Source: an uncultured Prevotella sp.
GTDB lineage: Bacteria; Bacteroidota; Bacteroidia; Bacteroidales; Bacteroidaceae
Reading direction: 5' to 3'
DNA length: 22,351 nucleotides
Assembly (NCBI GenBank): GCA_946999045.1
Contig: CAMQBR010000028.1
Coordinates: 1 to 22,351, forward strand
In this document: positions 7,140 through 14,629 of the stretch, one piece after another
Layout of the letters: every line of letters starts with the position of its first letter
Position numbering within the stretch: position 1 is the first letter of the stretch
The notes under the pieces: generated by a model
What the model was told of the DNA's origin: nothing
Databases searched by the model: none
The model's input: only the letters and a program-made list of their open reading frames with translations
Translations under genes and position numbers: made by a program

Positions 7140-7375
7140 AAAGAAGATACAAAATAGGGGTTGTATCGATTCGATCGGGATACTCATCAATAAAAAATGA
7201 ATCCGAGAAGATTTCTCTTGTTAATGGCGGGCCATATAAAACCTTTTAGGACTAAGCTGTAAAGCCGGTGGATTACAAAGACGGAGAACTCTCAAATCTT
7301 GTATAGTTCGGAGTTTCATCACATCATCGAGCAGCCCCTTTTCATATAAAGGCAGGTGCTTACCTGTCTTTTTTT
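7140..7375 (+). ncRNA. Structured RNA: 6S-like stand-alone RNA or attenuating leader of ribE
   Basis: Hand folding gives a rod-like structure. GGGGTTGT (7157-7164) pairs with GCAGCCCC (7331-7338), and TCGAT (7166-7170) continues with ATCGA (7326-7330). After an asymmetric bubble (26 bases on the 5' side, 6 on the 3' side), ATGAATCCGAG (7197-7207) pairs with TTCGGA/TTCAT (7307-7319, two bulged bases). AAGATTT (7208-7214) then pairs with AAATCTT (7294-7300), and TTGTTAAT (7218-7225) with ATTACAA (7272-7278). The region has its own promoter and intrinsic terminator. A long rod with a large internal bubble is the architecture of 6S RNA, the RNA polymerase regulator; I could not match a 6S or FMN-riboswitch consensus by eye. 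Confidence 0.6.
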
Positions 7376-7380
7376 GTTTT
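7348..7380 (+). terminator. Intrinsic terminator between the structured RNA and ribE
   Basis: AAAGGCAGGT (7348-7357) pairs with ACCTGTCTTT (7362-7371) around a four-base loop, and the T run continues to 7375, then GTTTT. It ends just over 20 bases before the ribE start codon. It therefore either ends an independent RNA or controls read-through into ribE. Confidence 0.85.
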
Positions 7381-7401
7381 ACCTTTTAATAATACAAACT
7401 T

Positions 7402-8004
7402 ATGTTCTCTGGAATAGTAGAAGAAATGGCAACAGTAGTTGCGATAAATAATCAACAAGAAAATATTGATTTTACCCTAACATGCTCGTTTGTAAAGGGG
7501 CTGAAAATAGATCAGAGTATTAGTCATAACGGAGTTTGTCTCACAGTTGTGCATCTTACTGACGATACTTACACTGTAACGGCTATGAAAGAAACGCTGA
7601 ATTGCTCTAATTTGAAACTCTTAAAGGTGGGCGATAAAGTAAATGTAGAGCGTTCTATGATCATGAATGGCAGATTGGATGGGCATATAGTTCAAGGTCA
7701 TGTGGACGAAACAGCTACTTGTGTAGGAATGAAAGATGCTGACGGTTCTACCTATTTTACATTTGAATATCCATATAACAAGGAGATGGCACAGCGTGGT
7801 TACTTCACCGTAGACAAAGGTAGTGTTACGGTTAATGGTGTTTCATTAACGGTATGCAATCCTACTGATAATGGTTTTACTGTAGCTATTATTCCGTATA
7901 CCAAGGAAAATACCAACTTTTGTAATATAGAAGTGGGTACTATAGTAAATATCGAGTTTGATATCTTGGGTAAATATATGGCTCGATTGAGGCATTTTGA
8001 GTAG
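7402..8004 (+). CDS. ribE: Riboflavin synthase, alpha subunit type
   Basis: The 200-aa protein has the duplicated lumazine-binding barrel of riboflavin synthase, which converts two molecules of 6,7-dimethyl-8-ribityllumazine into riboflavin plus a pyrimidine product. The first half starts with the hallmark MFSGIVEE and contains NGVCLTV (43-49). The second half starts at GHIVQGHVDE (94-103) and contains NGVSLTV (145-151). The size matches the family (200-215 aa). The ATG follows a promoter-less gap after an intrinsic terminator at 7348-7380, so expression may depend on read-through. No other riboflavin genes are in the window. The GHL10 gene follows 41-65 bases downstream in the same direction. 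Confidence 0.95.
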   Translation: MFSGIVEEMATVVAINNQQENIDFTLTCSFVKGLKIDQSISHNGVCLTVVHLTDDTYTVTAMKETLNCSNLKLLKVGDKVNVERSMIMNGRLDGHIVQGHVDETATCVGMKDADGSTYFTFEYPYNKEMAQRGYFTVDKGSVTVNGVSLTVCNPTDNGFTVAIIPYTKENTNFCNIEVGTIVNIEFDILGKYMARLRHFE

Positions 8005-8015
8005 TTGACAAGTTC

Positions 8016-8040
8016 TTAGTTTACGAGTCTTTAGTTTACG
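8016..8040 (+). repeat. Short tandem repeat between ribE and the GHL10 gene
   Basis: TTAGTTTACG occurs at 8016-8025 and again at 8031-8040, with a 15-base period and flanking partial matches (AGTCT / GTCTT). It ends just before the GHL10 start. Confidence 0.6.
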
Positions 8041-8069
8041 TCTTTATGTGTTGGCTTAAAAGTTTTTTG

Positions 8070-9581
8070 ATGAAAGGATATTTAAGACGCATACAGCTAT
8101 TATTGTTAGCACTATTGTGTAGTGGAATCATAACAGCTTATGCCAATAACAATAAGAAACGAGAGTTTAGAGGCGCATGGATACAATGTGTTAATGGGCA
8201 GTTTCAGGGGTTGTCGAGAGATGCTATGCAGCGTATTTTATGCTATCAGTTGGATGAACTGCAGAAAGATGGCGTTAATGCCATTATCTTTCAGGTAAGA
8301 GCTGAGTGCGATGCTTTGTATGCAAGTAGTTATGAACCATGGAGTAGATATCTAACAGGTATGCAAGGTAAGGCTCCACTACCAATGTGGGACCCACTGC
8401 AATGGATGATAGAACAATGTCATGAGCGAGGTATGGAGCTGCATGCGTGGATTAATCCGTTTAGGGCAAAGACTAAAGGTACTACCATGCTTGCAAATAA
8501 TCATATTGCAATGACGCATCCAGACAAGGTATTTTCATATGGAAGTCAATTAATTCTTAATCCTGGCGACCCAGATAATCGTGCATATATATATAAGGTA
8601 GTAGATGATATCGTGAGCCGATACGATATTGATGGCTTGCATATAGATGATTATTTTTATCCTTATCCAGTTGCAGGTGAAACAATTAAGGATAAAATGG
8701 AGTATGAACTCTATAATAATGGTATCAAGAATATTGGAGATTGGAGAAGATACAACGTTAATGTCTTTATAAAAGAACTTAGTGAAAAGATACATCAACG
8801 CAAACCTTGGGTTAAGTTTGGTGTATCTCCCTTTGGTATCTATCGCAATCAGCAAACGGCTCCAATGGTTGGAAGTAACACAAAGGGATTGCAAAACTAC
8901 GACGACCTTTATGCTGACGTTTTATTATGGATAAATAATGGTTGGATAGACTATTGTGTACCGCAGCTATATTGGCAAATTGGACATCCTACAGCTGATT
9001 ATGATACATTGATACATTGGTGGAATAAGTATGCTGGAAATAGACCTTTATATATAGGTGAGGATGTAGAACGAACGGTAAAGTTTGCCGATACGCATAA
9101 CAAGAATTCCCATCAGATGCCTGCAAAATATAAGTTGCATACTGATATGGCTAACGTTCAAGGTACTGTTTTGTGGTATGCAAAGACCGTTGTTGATAAT
9201 ATTGGTAGTTATGGAACGCTACTTCGTAATTATTATTGGAAGTATCCTGCATTGCAACCGCAAATGCCTTTTATTGATAATAAAGCTCCAAAGAAGCCTC
9301 GTAAGGTAAAAGCTGTGTGGACAAGTGATGGATATTTTTTGTTTTGGACGGCTTCACGAGGAAAGGCTTGGAATGATGTGGCTACAAAATATGTGGTATA
9401 TCGGTTTGAAAAGCACGATGACGTTAACTTAAATGATGTTTCTAAAATTGTAGCAATTACATCAAAACCGATGTACAAATTGCCGTATGTAAACGGAACT
9501 CATCTTTATAAGTATGTGGTTACGGCTTTGGATAGAATGAGCAACGAAAGCAAAGGTAAGAAAACGAAGATAAAACTATAA
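8070..9581 (+). CDS. Secreted GHL10 / DUF187 family glycoside hydrolase-like protein
   Basis: The ATG at 8070 is preferred over the one at 8046, because it gives a normal signal peptide (basic MKGYLRR, then a leucine-rich core ending near ITAYA) and a 503-aa protein. The mature part begins with EFRGAWIQCVN, the usual opening of the family. GVNAIIFQVRAECDALY, GMELHAWINPFRAK and DGLHIDDYFYPYP mark strands of a TIM barrel with conserved acidic residues. The last 90 or so residues look like a fibronectin type III-like beta domain (FLFWTAS, YVVYRF, YVVTALDRMSNES). Relatives such as YngK are annotated as glycosidase-like; GHL10 proteins are thought to act on cell-wall or envelope glycans. The precise substrate cannot be read from the sequence. 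Confidence 0.88.
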   Translation: MKGYLRRIQLLLLALLCSGIITAYANNNKKREFRGAWIQCVNGQFQGLSRDAMQRILCYQLDELQKDGVNAIIFQVRAECDALYASSYEPWSRYLTGMQGKAPLPMWDPLQWMIEQCHERGMELHAWINPFRAKTKGTTMLANNHIAMTHPDKVFSYGSQLILNPGDPDNRAYIYKVVDDIVSRYDIDGLHIDDYFYPYPVAGETIKDKMEYELYNNGIKNIGDWRRYNVNVFIKELSEKIHQRKPWVKFGVSPFGIYRNQQTAPMVGSNTKGLQNYDDLYADVLLWINNGWIDYCVPQLYWQIGHPTADYDTLIHWWNKYAGNRPLYIGEDVERTVKFADTHNKNSHQMPAKYKLHTDMANVQGTVLWYAKTVVDNIGSYGTLLRNYYWKYPALQPQMPFIDNKAPKKPRKVKAVWTSDGYFLFWTASRGKAWNDVATKYVVYRFEKHDDVNLNDVSKIVAITSKPMYKLPYVNGTHLYKYVVTALDRMSNESKGKKTKIKL

Positions 9582-9614
9582 TTTCTTTGGGAGTTAATAG
9601 GAGTTTCTGGAAAT

Positions 9615-9685
9615 AAAAAAGGAGTAAACAGACAAATGTAGGTTACTTAATTGTTTTTATGTTTGGCTCTGAACTCCTTTTTTTT
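9615..9685. terminator. Probable bidirectional terminator between convergent genes
   Basis: AAAAAAGGAGT (9615-9625) pairs with ACTCCTTTTTT (9673-9683). With A runs on the left and T runs on the right it can act on both strands, for the GHL10 gene and for the minus-strand gene ending at 9730. The loop is large (47 bases), which lowers confidence. Confidence 0.5.
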
Positions 9686-9729
9686 GATTTACTGAAGACT
9701 TGTTATCTTAGAAACAGAAAATTTGGAAA

Positions 9730-10167
9730 CTAATTCTCTAACAAATGATTAAGGAATGTGTTTAAGTCTTCATCTAAATCGGTCATTAAGTCGTTACCAA
9801 TGATAACCATGTCATCATCAGCGAGATATAGTTCGGCTATATGGTTGCTGTTTTCGTCTTCAAGCACAAAGCTAAAAGGCTTTAAAATGTGGATATTGTT
9901 TATTGTTTCGCTGTGTTTATGAAAATAGGTTTGCAATAATGAAGTAAGCTCATCATAAAATTGTTCTCTGTTGACAATCCAATGGCCGATGGCACAACGT
10001 TCAATCTCGTTTTCATCGTCATCAACGACAATAAGTTCTTTATCTTTTGTAATTCTAAAATGAATGTCTGTAATAACAGAAGCTTCTTCACCTTGTTCAG
10101 AAAACCTTTGTGATATTTTATTAGCGATAGCATCAAGTTGATTGTATATTTGTTCTGTGGAAATCAT
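9730..10167 (-). CDS. Small acidic cytoplasmic protein of unknown function
   Basis: The 145-aa protein has no signal peptide or membrane helix and is strongly acidic, with clusters such as VVDDDENEIE and LADDDMVIIGNDLMTDLDEDL. The pattern suggests an N-terminal helix (1-25), two beta-hairpin units (about 32-55 and 98-125) separated by a helix (66-85), and a C-terminal helix. This is reminiscent of small alpha/beta chaperone-like or SMI1-type folds, but I can name no family. A TAnnTTTG promoter lies just upstream, so it is probably transcribed alone. Confidence 0.7.
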   Translation of the reverse strand: MISTEQIYNQLDAIANKISQRFSEQGEEASVITDIHFRITKDKELIVVDDDENEIERCAIGHWIVNREQFYDELTSLLQTYFHKHSETINNIHILKPFSFVLEDENSNHIAELYLADDDMVIIGNDLMTDLDEDLNTFLNHLLEN

Positions 10168-10195
10168 ATTCTGTTGTTTTTTCTGTTAGATAATG

Positions 10196-10226
10196 CAAAT
10201 ATAATTCTTTTTGCGCATACAACAAG
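10196..10226 (-). promoter_or_regulatory. Bacteroidetes-type promoter of the small acidic protein gene
   Basis: On the minus strand TATATTTG (10203 to 10196) matches the -7 box, and CTTG (10226 to 10223) lies 19 bases upstream as the -33 box. The predicted start near 10188 leaves about 20 bases before the ATG at 10167. Confidence 0.65.
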
Positions 10227-10331
10227 AGTCTTGTGACGATTATTTTATATGCATAAAGTTTTCTAGGTAAAGATAGTAAAGTAGGAAAGCTGCACAAAAG
10301 CGGCTAATGTTGGATGCATACCAAATAAAAG

Positions 10332-10377
10332 AAACAAACTCATTAAGATAGACGGTCTATTTCAATGAGTTTGTGTT
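10332..10377 (-). terminator. Intrinsic terminator of the zinc-ribbon protein gene
   Basis: CAAACTCATT (10335-10344) pairs with AATGAGTTTG (10364-10373), and ATAGAC / GTCTAT extends the hairpin inside. On the minus strand the stem is followed by a T-rich stretch (TTTCTTTTATTTGG). It lies about 20 bases after the stop codon of the gene. Confidence 0.8.
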
Positions 10378-10397
10378 TCAATTCGCATGAGATTGTT

Positions 10398-11546
10398 TTA
10401 ACGAATAATACGAGTCATGTTAAATTCTGTAATTTTGCCATCAGGATTTACTTTGGCTTTGATACGATAATGGTTTTTTACAACCGTGTCATCTACTTTT
10501 TTTACAGACTGGTCGGCAGAAAAATTAACGGTGTATTCGTATTCGTCATCACCTATTTCTTTTTTGTTTATCTTGTAATCGTTAGCTAAATGCCACGTCA
10601 TGGATGCCACATCGTCTCTATAAAGTTTATGCAAAAAAGTCGCTACATCGCTCTTGGTGGCATCTGTCTTACCTAAGAATGAAGCGAGAATGCTATTAAC
10701 TGTGCTGGTTAATCCGTCCTCATCGTTGTTGTTGACGTATTGGAAGAATTGGCGGAACAATGAACTAACCATGAGTTTTTCATCTGGCTGAACTGTTGAG
10801 GCGTTGATACGTTTAATGCCGTCTTTGGCCATATCTACATATGTTCCGTTAGGATGATCTTGCAGGTAGTTTTGGTAAGCATCCAAAGTGTTGGTTTGCT
10901 TTACCGTAGCCCAATCTAATGAGTCAATTTTTCTTAATGCTTCTGCTTTGTAAGGTGAGGTTGGATGATTTTCCAAGTAATCTTCTATGGCAGATTTAGA
11001 GTTACTGATAAGGGCATCAGTCCACTCCTTATCCATGCTCTGAAGGGCTGAGAGGTGTGCAAAAATAGAATCGCGGTGAGCGGTTGGAGCCTCTTTAAAG
11101 CGGTCAAGATAATCTTGCAGCACAATAGGATCTGTGCTATTGAGTGCAAACTCGTAGGCTTCTTTTTCCTGGTTATTTTTTGCTTGATGATAGAAGAAAA
11201 AGCCTACACCGCAAATTATGATAGCTATAATGAGACCAATTAGAACAGGCTTGTGTGATTTTTTTTGTGGCTGTTTGGTAATTTTAGGAGCAGTGCACCC
11301 TTCACCTGTAGTAGATGGGGGGACGGTGGTGTTGGTTTGTGGCTGTGTGGGTACGTAATCAGATGCTCTTGAATAAGCACTGTTGACAAAATTACAATAC
11401 GGACATTGCCGTAAATCCTTAAAATAAACCTCTCCACATTGTGGACATTTTGTAATTTGGCCTGCAATTTTTACCCCACATGAGGGACAGATGGGTGCCC
11501 TGTCACTAATTTGATGACCGCACTCTGGACATTTTATAATTGCCAT
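10398..11546 (-). CDS. Zinc-ribbon membrane protein with extracytoplasmic helical region
   Basis: The 382-aa protein begins with two zinc ribbons: CPEC/CPSC (Cys6, 9, 20, 23) and CPQC/CPYC (Cys34, 37, 48, 51). A Pro/Thr-rich linker (about 62-98) leads to one membrane helix (about 100-119). The rest contains helical, TPR-like repeats of the type YxxALNSTDPIVLQDYLDRF, DALISNSKSAIEDYLENHPTSPY and NTLDAYQNYLQDHPNGTYV. A C-terminal beta-rich domain of about 130 residues carries alternating polar and hydrophobic strands. Topology places the zinc ribbons in the cytoplasm and the repeats in the periplasm, which suggests a sensing, scaffolding or assembly role; the real function is unknown. The gene starts 12 bases after the stop of the secreted GH25 gene, implying co-expression, and a good terminator follows. 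Confidence 0.8.
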   Translation of the reverse strand: MAIIKCPECGHQISDRAPICPSCGVKIAGQITKCPQCGEVYFKDLRQCPYCNFVNSAYSRASDYVPTQPQTNTTVPPSTTGEGCTAPKITKQPQKKSHKPVLIGLIIAIIICGVGFFFYHQAKNNQEKEAYEFALNSTDPIVLQDYLDRFKEAPTAHRDSIFAHLSALQSMDKEWTDALISNSKSAIEDYLENHPTSPYKAEALRKIDSLDWATVKQTNTLDAYQNYLQDHPNGTYVDMAKDGIKRINASTVQPDEKLMVSSLFRQFFQYVNNNDEDGLTSTVNSILASFLGKTDATKSDVATFLHKLYRDDVASMTWHLANDYKINKKEIGDDEYEYTVNFSADQSVKKVDDTVVKNHYRIKAKVNPDGKITEFNMTRIIR

Positions 11547-11558
11547 ATTGTCAGTGTA

Positions 11559-12299
11559 TTATAACTTTTTATTGATATATTCGTGCATATTTCGCCTACT
11601 TTTTGCATTTCGACGGAACTTTATTTCTCTTAAGCCATGCTTTCCTAACATTCTACTTTTGTCAACGTAGGTATTGATACCGTTAATTCTTCCTTTTCCA
11701 GTATACTGCCATATTGTTATATCTCTACCGTCTTTTAAGACAGGTATGCGAGAAGAGTATTGTGCTATCATTAGTTTATAACCATCTAATTGTCCTAACA
11801 GATAGTGATCATAGAAATTGGCACCTGTATAGACAAGTGGTTTTTGATTATAGGCTGCTTCTATCATATCCAAAAATGTATGAAGCGAATCGCAGAAAGC
11901 CTCTGTAGAAAGTCCGCTTTTTGTTTCTACATCTATCATGGGAATAAGATCTTGATCCTTAGGTCGGCATTGAGTTACAAAGTTTTGCATTTGTAGTTTC
12001 AAATTGGTGCGTGGCCTAAAGAAGTGGTATGACCCCACTTTAAGTCCGTATTTCTTAGCTAATCGGATATTTTGCTGATAGGTAGGGTCGATGTTATTGC
12101 CCCCCTCAGTAGCCTTTAGATATACGTATGCATTTTTTGTATTATCGCCTATCACCTCCCAAAATACTTCTCCTTGATAATGGCTTAAGTCTATACCATG
12201 CACATGACTGCAAGTGTCTTCGCATTGCACATCATAACGTTGGGCATTGGCTGCTAATGTTATGATTATTGTTAAGACAAATATGATCATTCTTTTCAT
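11559..12299 (-). CDS. Secreted GH25 muramidase (lysozyme-like)
   Basis: The 246-aa protein has a cleavable signal peptide (hydrophobic 4-17, likely cut after AANA at 19), followed by a single GH25 domain. GIDLSHYQG (35-43) holds Asp37, KATEG (62-66) follows, and MIDVET (121-126) holds the catalytic Asp123/Glu125 pair. The C-terminal strand has WQYTGKG and the YVDKS segment, and a basic tail (RRNAKSRRN) ends the protein. It should cut peptidoglycan between MurNAc and GlcNAc in the periplasm. It resembles the anchored GH25 at 4649-5476 but is shorter, soluble and in a different operon, next to the zinc-ribbon membrane protein. A TAACTTTG box (12312 to 12305) lies so close to the ATG that the transcript would be nearly leaderless, so I do not rely on it. 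Confidence 0.9.
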   Translation of the reverse strand: MKRMIIFVLTIIITLAANAQRYDVQCEDTCSHVHGIDLSHYQGEVFWEVIGDNTKNAYVYLKATEGGNNIDPTYQQNIRLAKKYGLKVGSYHFFRPRTNLKLQMQNFVTQCRPKDQDLIPMIDVETKSGLSTEAFCDSLHTFLDMIEAAYNQKPLVYTGANFYDHYLLGQLDGYKLMIAQYSSRIPVLKDGRDITIWQYTGKGRINGINTYVDKSRMLGKHGLREIKFRRNAKSRRNMHEYINKKL

Positions 12300-12465
12300 A
12301 AAGGCAAAGTTAATAAAAAAGCATTCAACAAGGTTGTGTATATTTTGTTTTTTACAAATATTAGCATTCTTGTTTACTTATCAAGTTTTTGGGGAGTGAT
12401 TTCTTTTGATTTTTTATGATATGGGGTAATATTCATACTATTGCAGTAAATAAAAGAGTAATTGG

Positions 12466-13272
12466 TTATTCTTCTATCTCAGCCAATCCGCGAACTATGT
12501 TTGATATAAAGTTGCTGGTTGTTTCTATTGGTGCGTATTGTATGTAGCGTATGCTTCGCTTTAGGTTACGACGCAACATAGCATTATTATTGTGTACAAA
12601 TCCTGTTTTGCTTTGTCTAAAGTGCCACTCTTTAGAAGTATCAATCTCATTGTGTGTTAATGTTAGCAAAGCAAGGTTATATGCTTGTCGTTCAACTTGG
12701 TGGACGAAGGGTATTTCGTCTCGCTCAAAATTAAAAACAGCTATGAGAATACTACCTTGTAATTGTGCTATTTGCTGAATATGCAACTTGTTGAGCCATG
12801 TGTCGAGCTTTACAAAATCAACTTTTTCTCCTTCTGTTCTTAAAAAACGGCCTATTTCAAGAATGCCTCTTAGAGATATACCGTTATTTAAAATATGGTT
12901 AATATTATATACGATAATATCTAACAGATACAAAGTTTCGGTAGAAGTGTCGATGGAATGTACCTCATTATTCCTTATTTTTTGCAACCTTTTGTTTAAT
13001 ATAGGAGTGCTCAATGATGGTTTCTCATAGAACAGATCCGTTTCTTCCTCAATTTTTGATGATAAATCTTCTATAAATTGTTGAGGTATCTGAATATTCG
13101 TGTTGTATTGATGATTTCTGATACCCTTTATTGCAATTGATACTACTTTTTGTGTCTCTAAGAGTTGGAATAATCGTTTCCACTTGAAGTTGGACATTGG
13201 TTCTAACGTAACATGCTCATTGAGAGCACCCGAGCGAAGTAAGCTGAAAAAATTACGTTTGATAATCTCCAT
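12466..13272 (-). CDS. Nucleotidyltransferase-family-like protein lacking the catalytic core
   Basis: The 268-aa soluble protein resembles Bacteroidetes proteins of the NTP_transf_5 group at both ends. The N-terminal part (about 6-55, FFSLLRSGALNE, LEPMSNFKWKRLFQLLETQKV) and the middle (NHILNNGISLRGILEIGRFLR, about 125-145, then WLNKL) fit that pattern. The KG...GDiD-type nucleotide-binding motif expected between them is not visible, although Lys-Gly occurs at IAIKGI. It is therefore either a degenerate paralogue or an unrelated helical protein; this reading is from memory of the family. It begins 62 bases after the NhaC-type antiporter gene ends, so it may be co-transcribed. There is no signal peptide. 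Confidence 0.5.
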   Translation of the reverse strand: MEIIKRNFFSLLRSGALNEHVTLEPMSNFKWKRLFQLLETQKVVSIAIKGIRNHQYNTNIQIPQQFIEDLSSKIEEETDLFYEKPSLSTPILNKRLQKIRNNEVHSIDTSTETLYLLDIIVYNINHILNNGISLRGILEIGRFLRTEGEKVDFVKLDTWLNKLHIQQIAQLQGSILIAVFNFERDEIPFVHQVERQAYNLALLTLTHNEIDTSKEWHFRQSKTGFVHNNNAMLRRNLKRSIRYIQYAPIETTSNFISNIVRGLAEIEE

Positions 13273-13334
13273 AGCAAATTAATAAATGATAGTAAGTTAT
13301 TTAATAGGATGATACGTGCTGTTAATTGCAAATA

Positions 13335-14618
13335 TTAACTATAACGCTTGGGATACCTGAACATAATGGCTGATAATGCTGCAATACCCGTTAATACAGG
13401 ATAGTATAAATAGGGGATGATGTGTATAGGATTGAGCCCTGTGAGCCCAGATGCCATCAGCACTTGTGCGCCATAGGGTAGTAATCCCTGTATGCAACAC
13501 GAAAAGGTATCGAGTATGCTGGCAGCTTTTCTACTATCTACACCATATTGTTCGCCTATCTTTTTTGTTACACTTCCCACGGTTAAAATGGCAACGGTAT
13601 TGTTGGCAGTGCATACATTAACCAGACTAATGAGCAAGCCAATGGAAAATTCAGCCTTGCGTTTGCTGTGTATGTGTGCAGAAAGTTTATCTATCATGTA
13701 ATGAATGCCCCCATTTCTGCGTATCATCTCTAACAATCCACCAGCCAGCATGGTGATAACAATAAGTTCGCCCATGTTTAAAATACCATCATTCATGGTT
13801 TTTAAGCAACCAAAGATGTTGTAACTACCGTCAAGAAATCCGATACCAGCAGACAGAATAATGCCAATGAATAGTACCAATAGTACATGCAAGCCTAAAA
13901 TAGCAGTAACAAGAACGGCTATATAGGGTACAACTTTCAGTAAATTGATATTAGTTACTTCTGCTGCAGATTGCGTTTGTAATCCCATAACGATGTATAC
14001 AAGCAAGATTAGTATGGCAGCTGGAAAGACAATAAACGAATTAACTTTGAACTTATCGCTCATCTTACAGCCTTGCGTATGGGTGGCTACCACGGTTGTA
14101 TCGGATATAAACGAGAGGTTATCACCGAAGAAAGACCCGCCTACCACTATACCTGTTACCAAAGGAAGAGAGACTCCAGTAAAGTGGGCTAAGCCACAAG
14201 CAATAGGAACCAAGGCTACTATTGTGCCAACACTGGTGCCAATGGCAAGTGAGATGAAGCAAGCTGCCAAAAAAAGTCCAGCAAATAGCATATTACTTGG
14301 TAGGATATACAATGCTAAATTAACAATAGCATCAATGCTGCCCATAGCTTTTGCTGTATTGGCAAAGGCACCTGCAAGAATGAAAATCCATATCATGAGC
14401 AGGATTTTTTTAGATCCTGCTCCATGACTAAAAATGTCTATGCGTTGTGATAAACTATGATGAGGTGTGATGGTTATAGCGTAAATACTTGATACGAGGA
14501 ATGCTATAACAATAGGTATCTTGTAAAAATCTTGTGCAATGATAGATGTTACAAGATATAAAACGATAAAAACAATGAGTGGACTAAGAGCTATAATGCC
14601 TTTCTTGTTACTAATCAT
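13335..14618 (-). CDS. NhaC-type Na+/H+ antiporter family membrane protein
   Basis: The 427-aa protein is highly hydrophobic, with about eleven or twelve membrane helices. Landmarks include AGAFANTAKAMGSIDAIVNL (about 82-101), the conserved SLAIGTSVGTIVALVPIA stretch, GGSFFGDNLSFISDTTVVATHTQGC and a C-terminal half beginning with NVCTANNTVAILTVGSV. The GDNLSxISDTTxxAT block with its Asp and Thr residues is the signature of the NhaC family, which exchanges Na+ (or organic substrates in some members, such as malate-lactate) for H+. It starts 11 bases after the LacI-type regulator ends, so the two form an operon and the transported solute may be linked to the regulator's ligand. The length is a little below typical NhaC (about 450 aa), without an obvious deletion. 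Confidence 0.88.
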   Translation of the reverse strand: MISNKKGIIALSPLIVFIVLYLVTSIIAQDFYKIPIVIAFLVSSIYAITITPHHSLSQRIDIFSHGAGSKKILLMIWIFILAGAFANTAKAMGSIDAIVNLALYILPSNMLFAGLFLAACFISLAIGTSVGTIVALVPIACGLAHFTGVSLPLVTGIVVGGSFFGDNLSFISDTTVVATHTQGCKMSDKFKVNSFIVFPAAILILLVYIVMGLQTQSAAEVTNINLLKVVPYIAVLVTAILGLHVLLVLFIGIILSAGIGFLDGSYNIFGCLKTMNDGILNMGELIVITMLAGGLLEMIRRNGGIHYMIDKLSAHIHSKRKAEFSIGLLISLVNVCTANNTVAILTVGSVTKKIGEQYGVDSRKAASILDTFSCCIQGLLPYGAQVLMASGLTGLNPIHIIPYLYYPVLTGIAALSAIMFRYPKRYS

Positions 14619-14629
14619 GCTTATAAAAA

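Noticed and set aside
7200..7345. FMN riboswitch upstream of ribE
   Set aside because: The gene and terminator context fit, and GGTGGATT occurs at 7268-7275, but the conserved blocks around it (for example GACCGGCGGT and GCCGACAGT) are absent and the predicted pairing is a rod rather than a six-helix junction.
12305..12312. TAnnTTTG box for the secreted GH25 gene
   Set aside because: The predicted transcription start would coincide with the ATG and no good -33 box is at the right spacing.
13945..14427. 160-codon plus-strand ORF antisense to the NhaC-type gene
   Set aside because: It overlaps a conserved membrane protein completely and has no start signal or recognisable domain.
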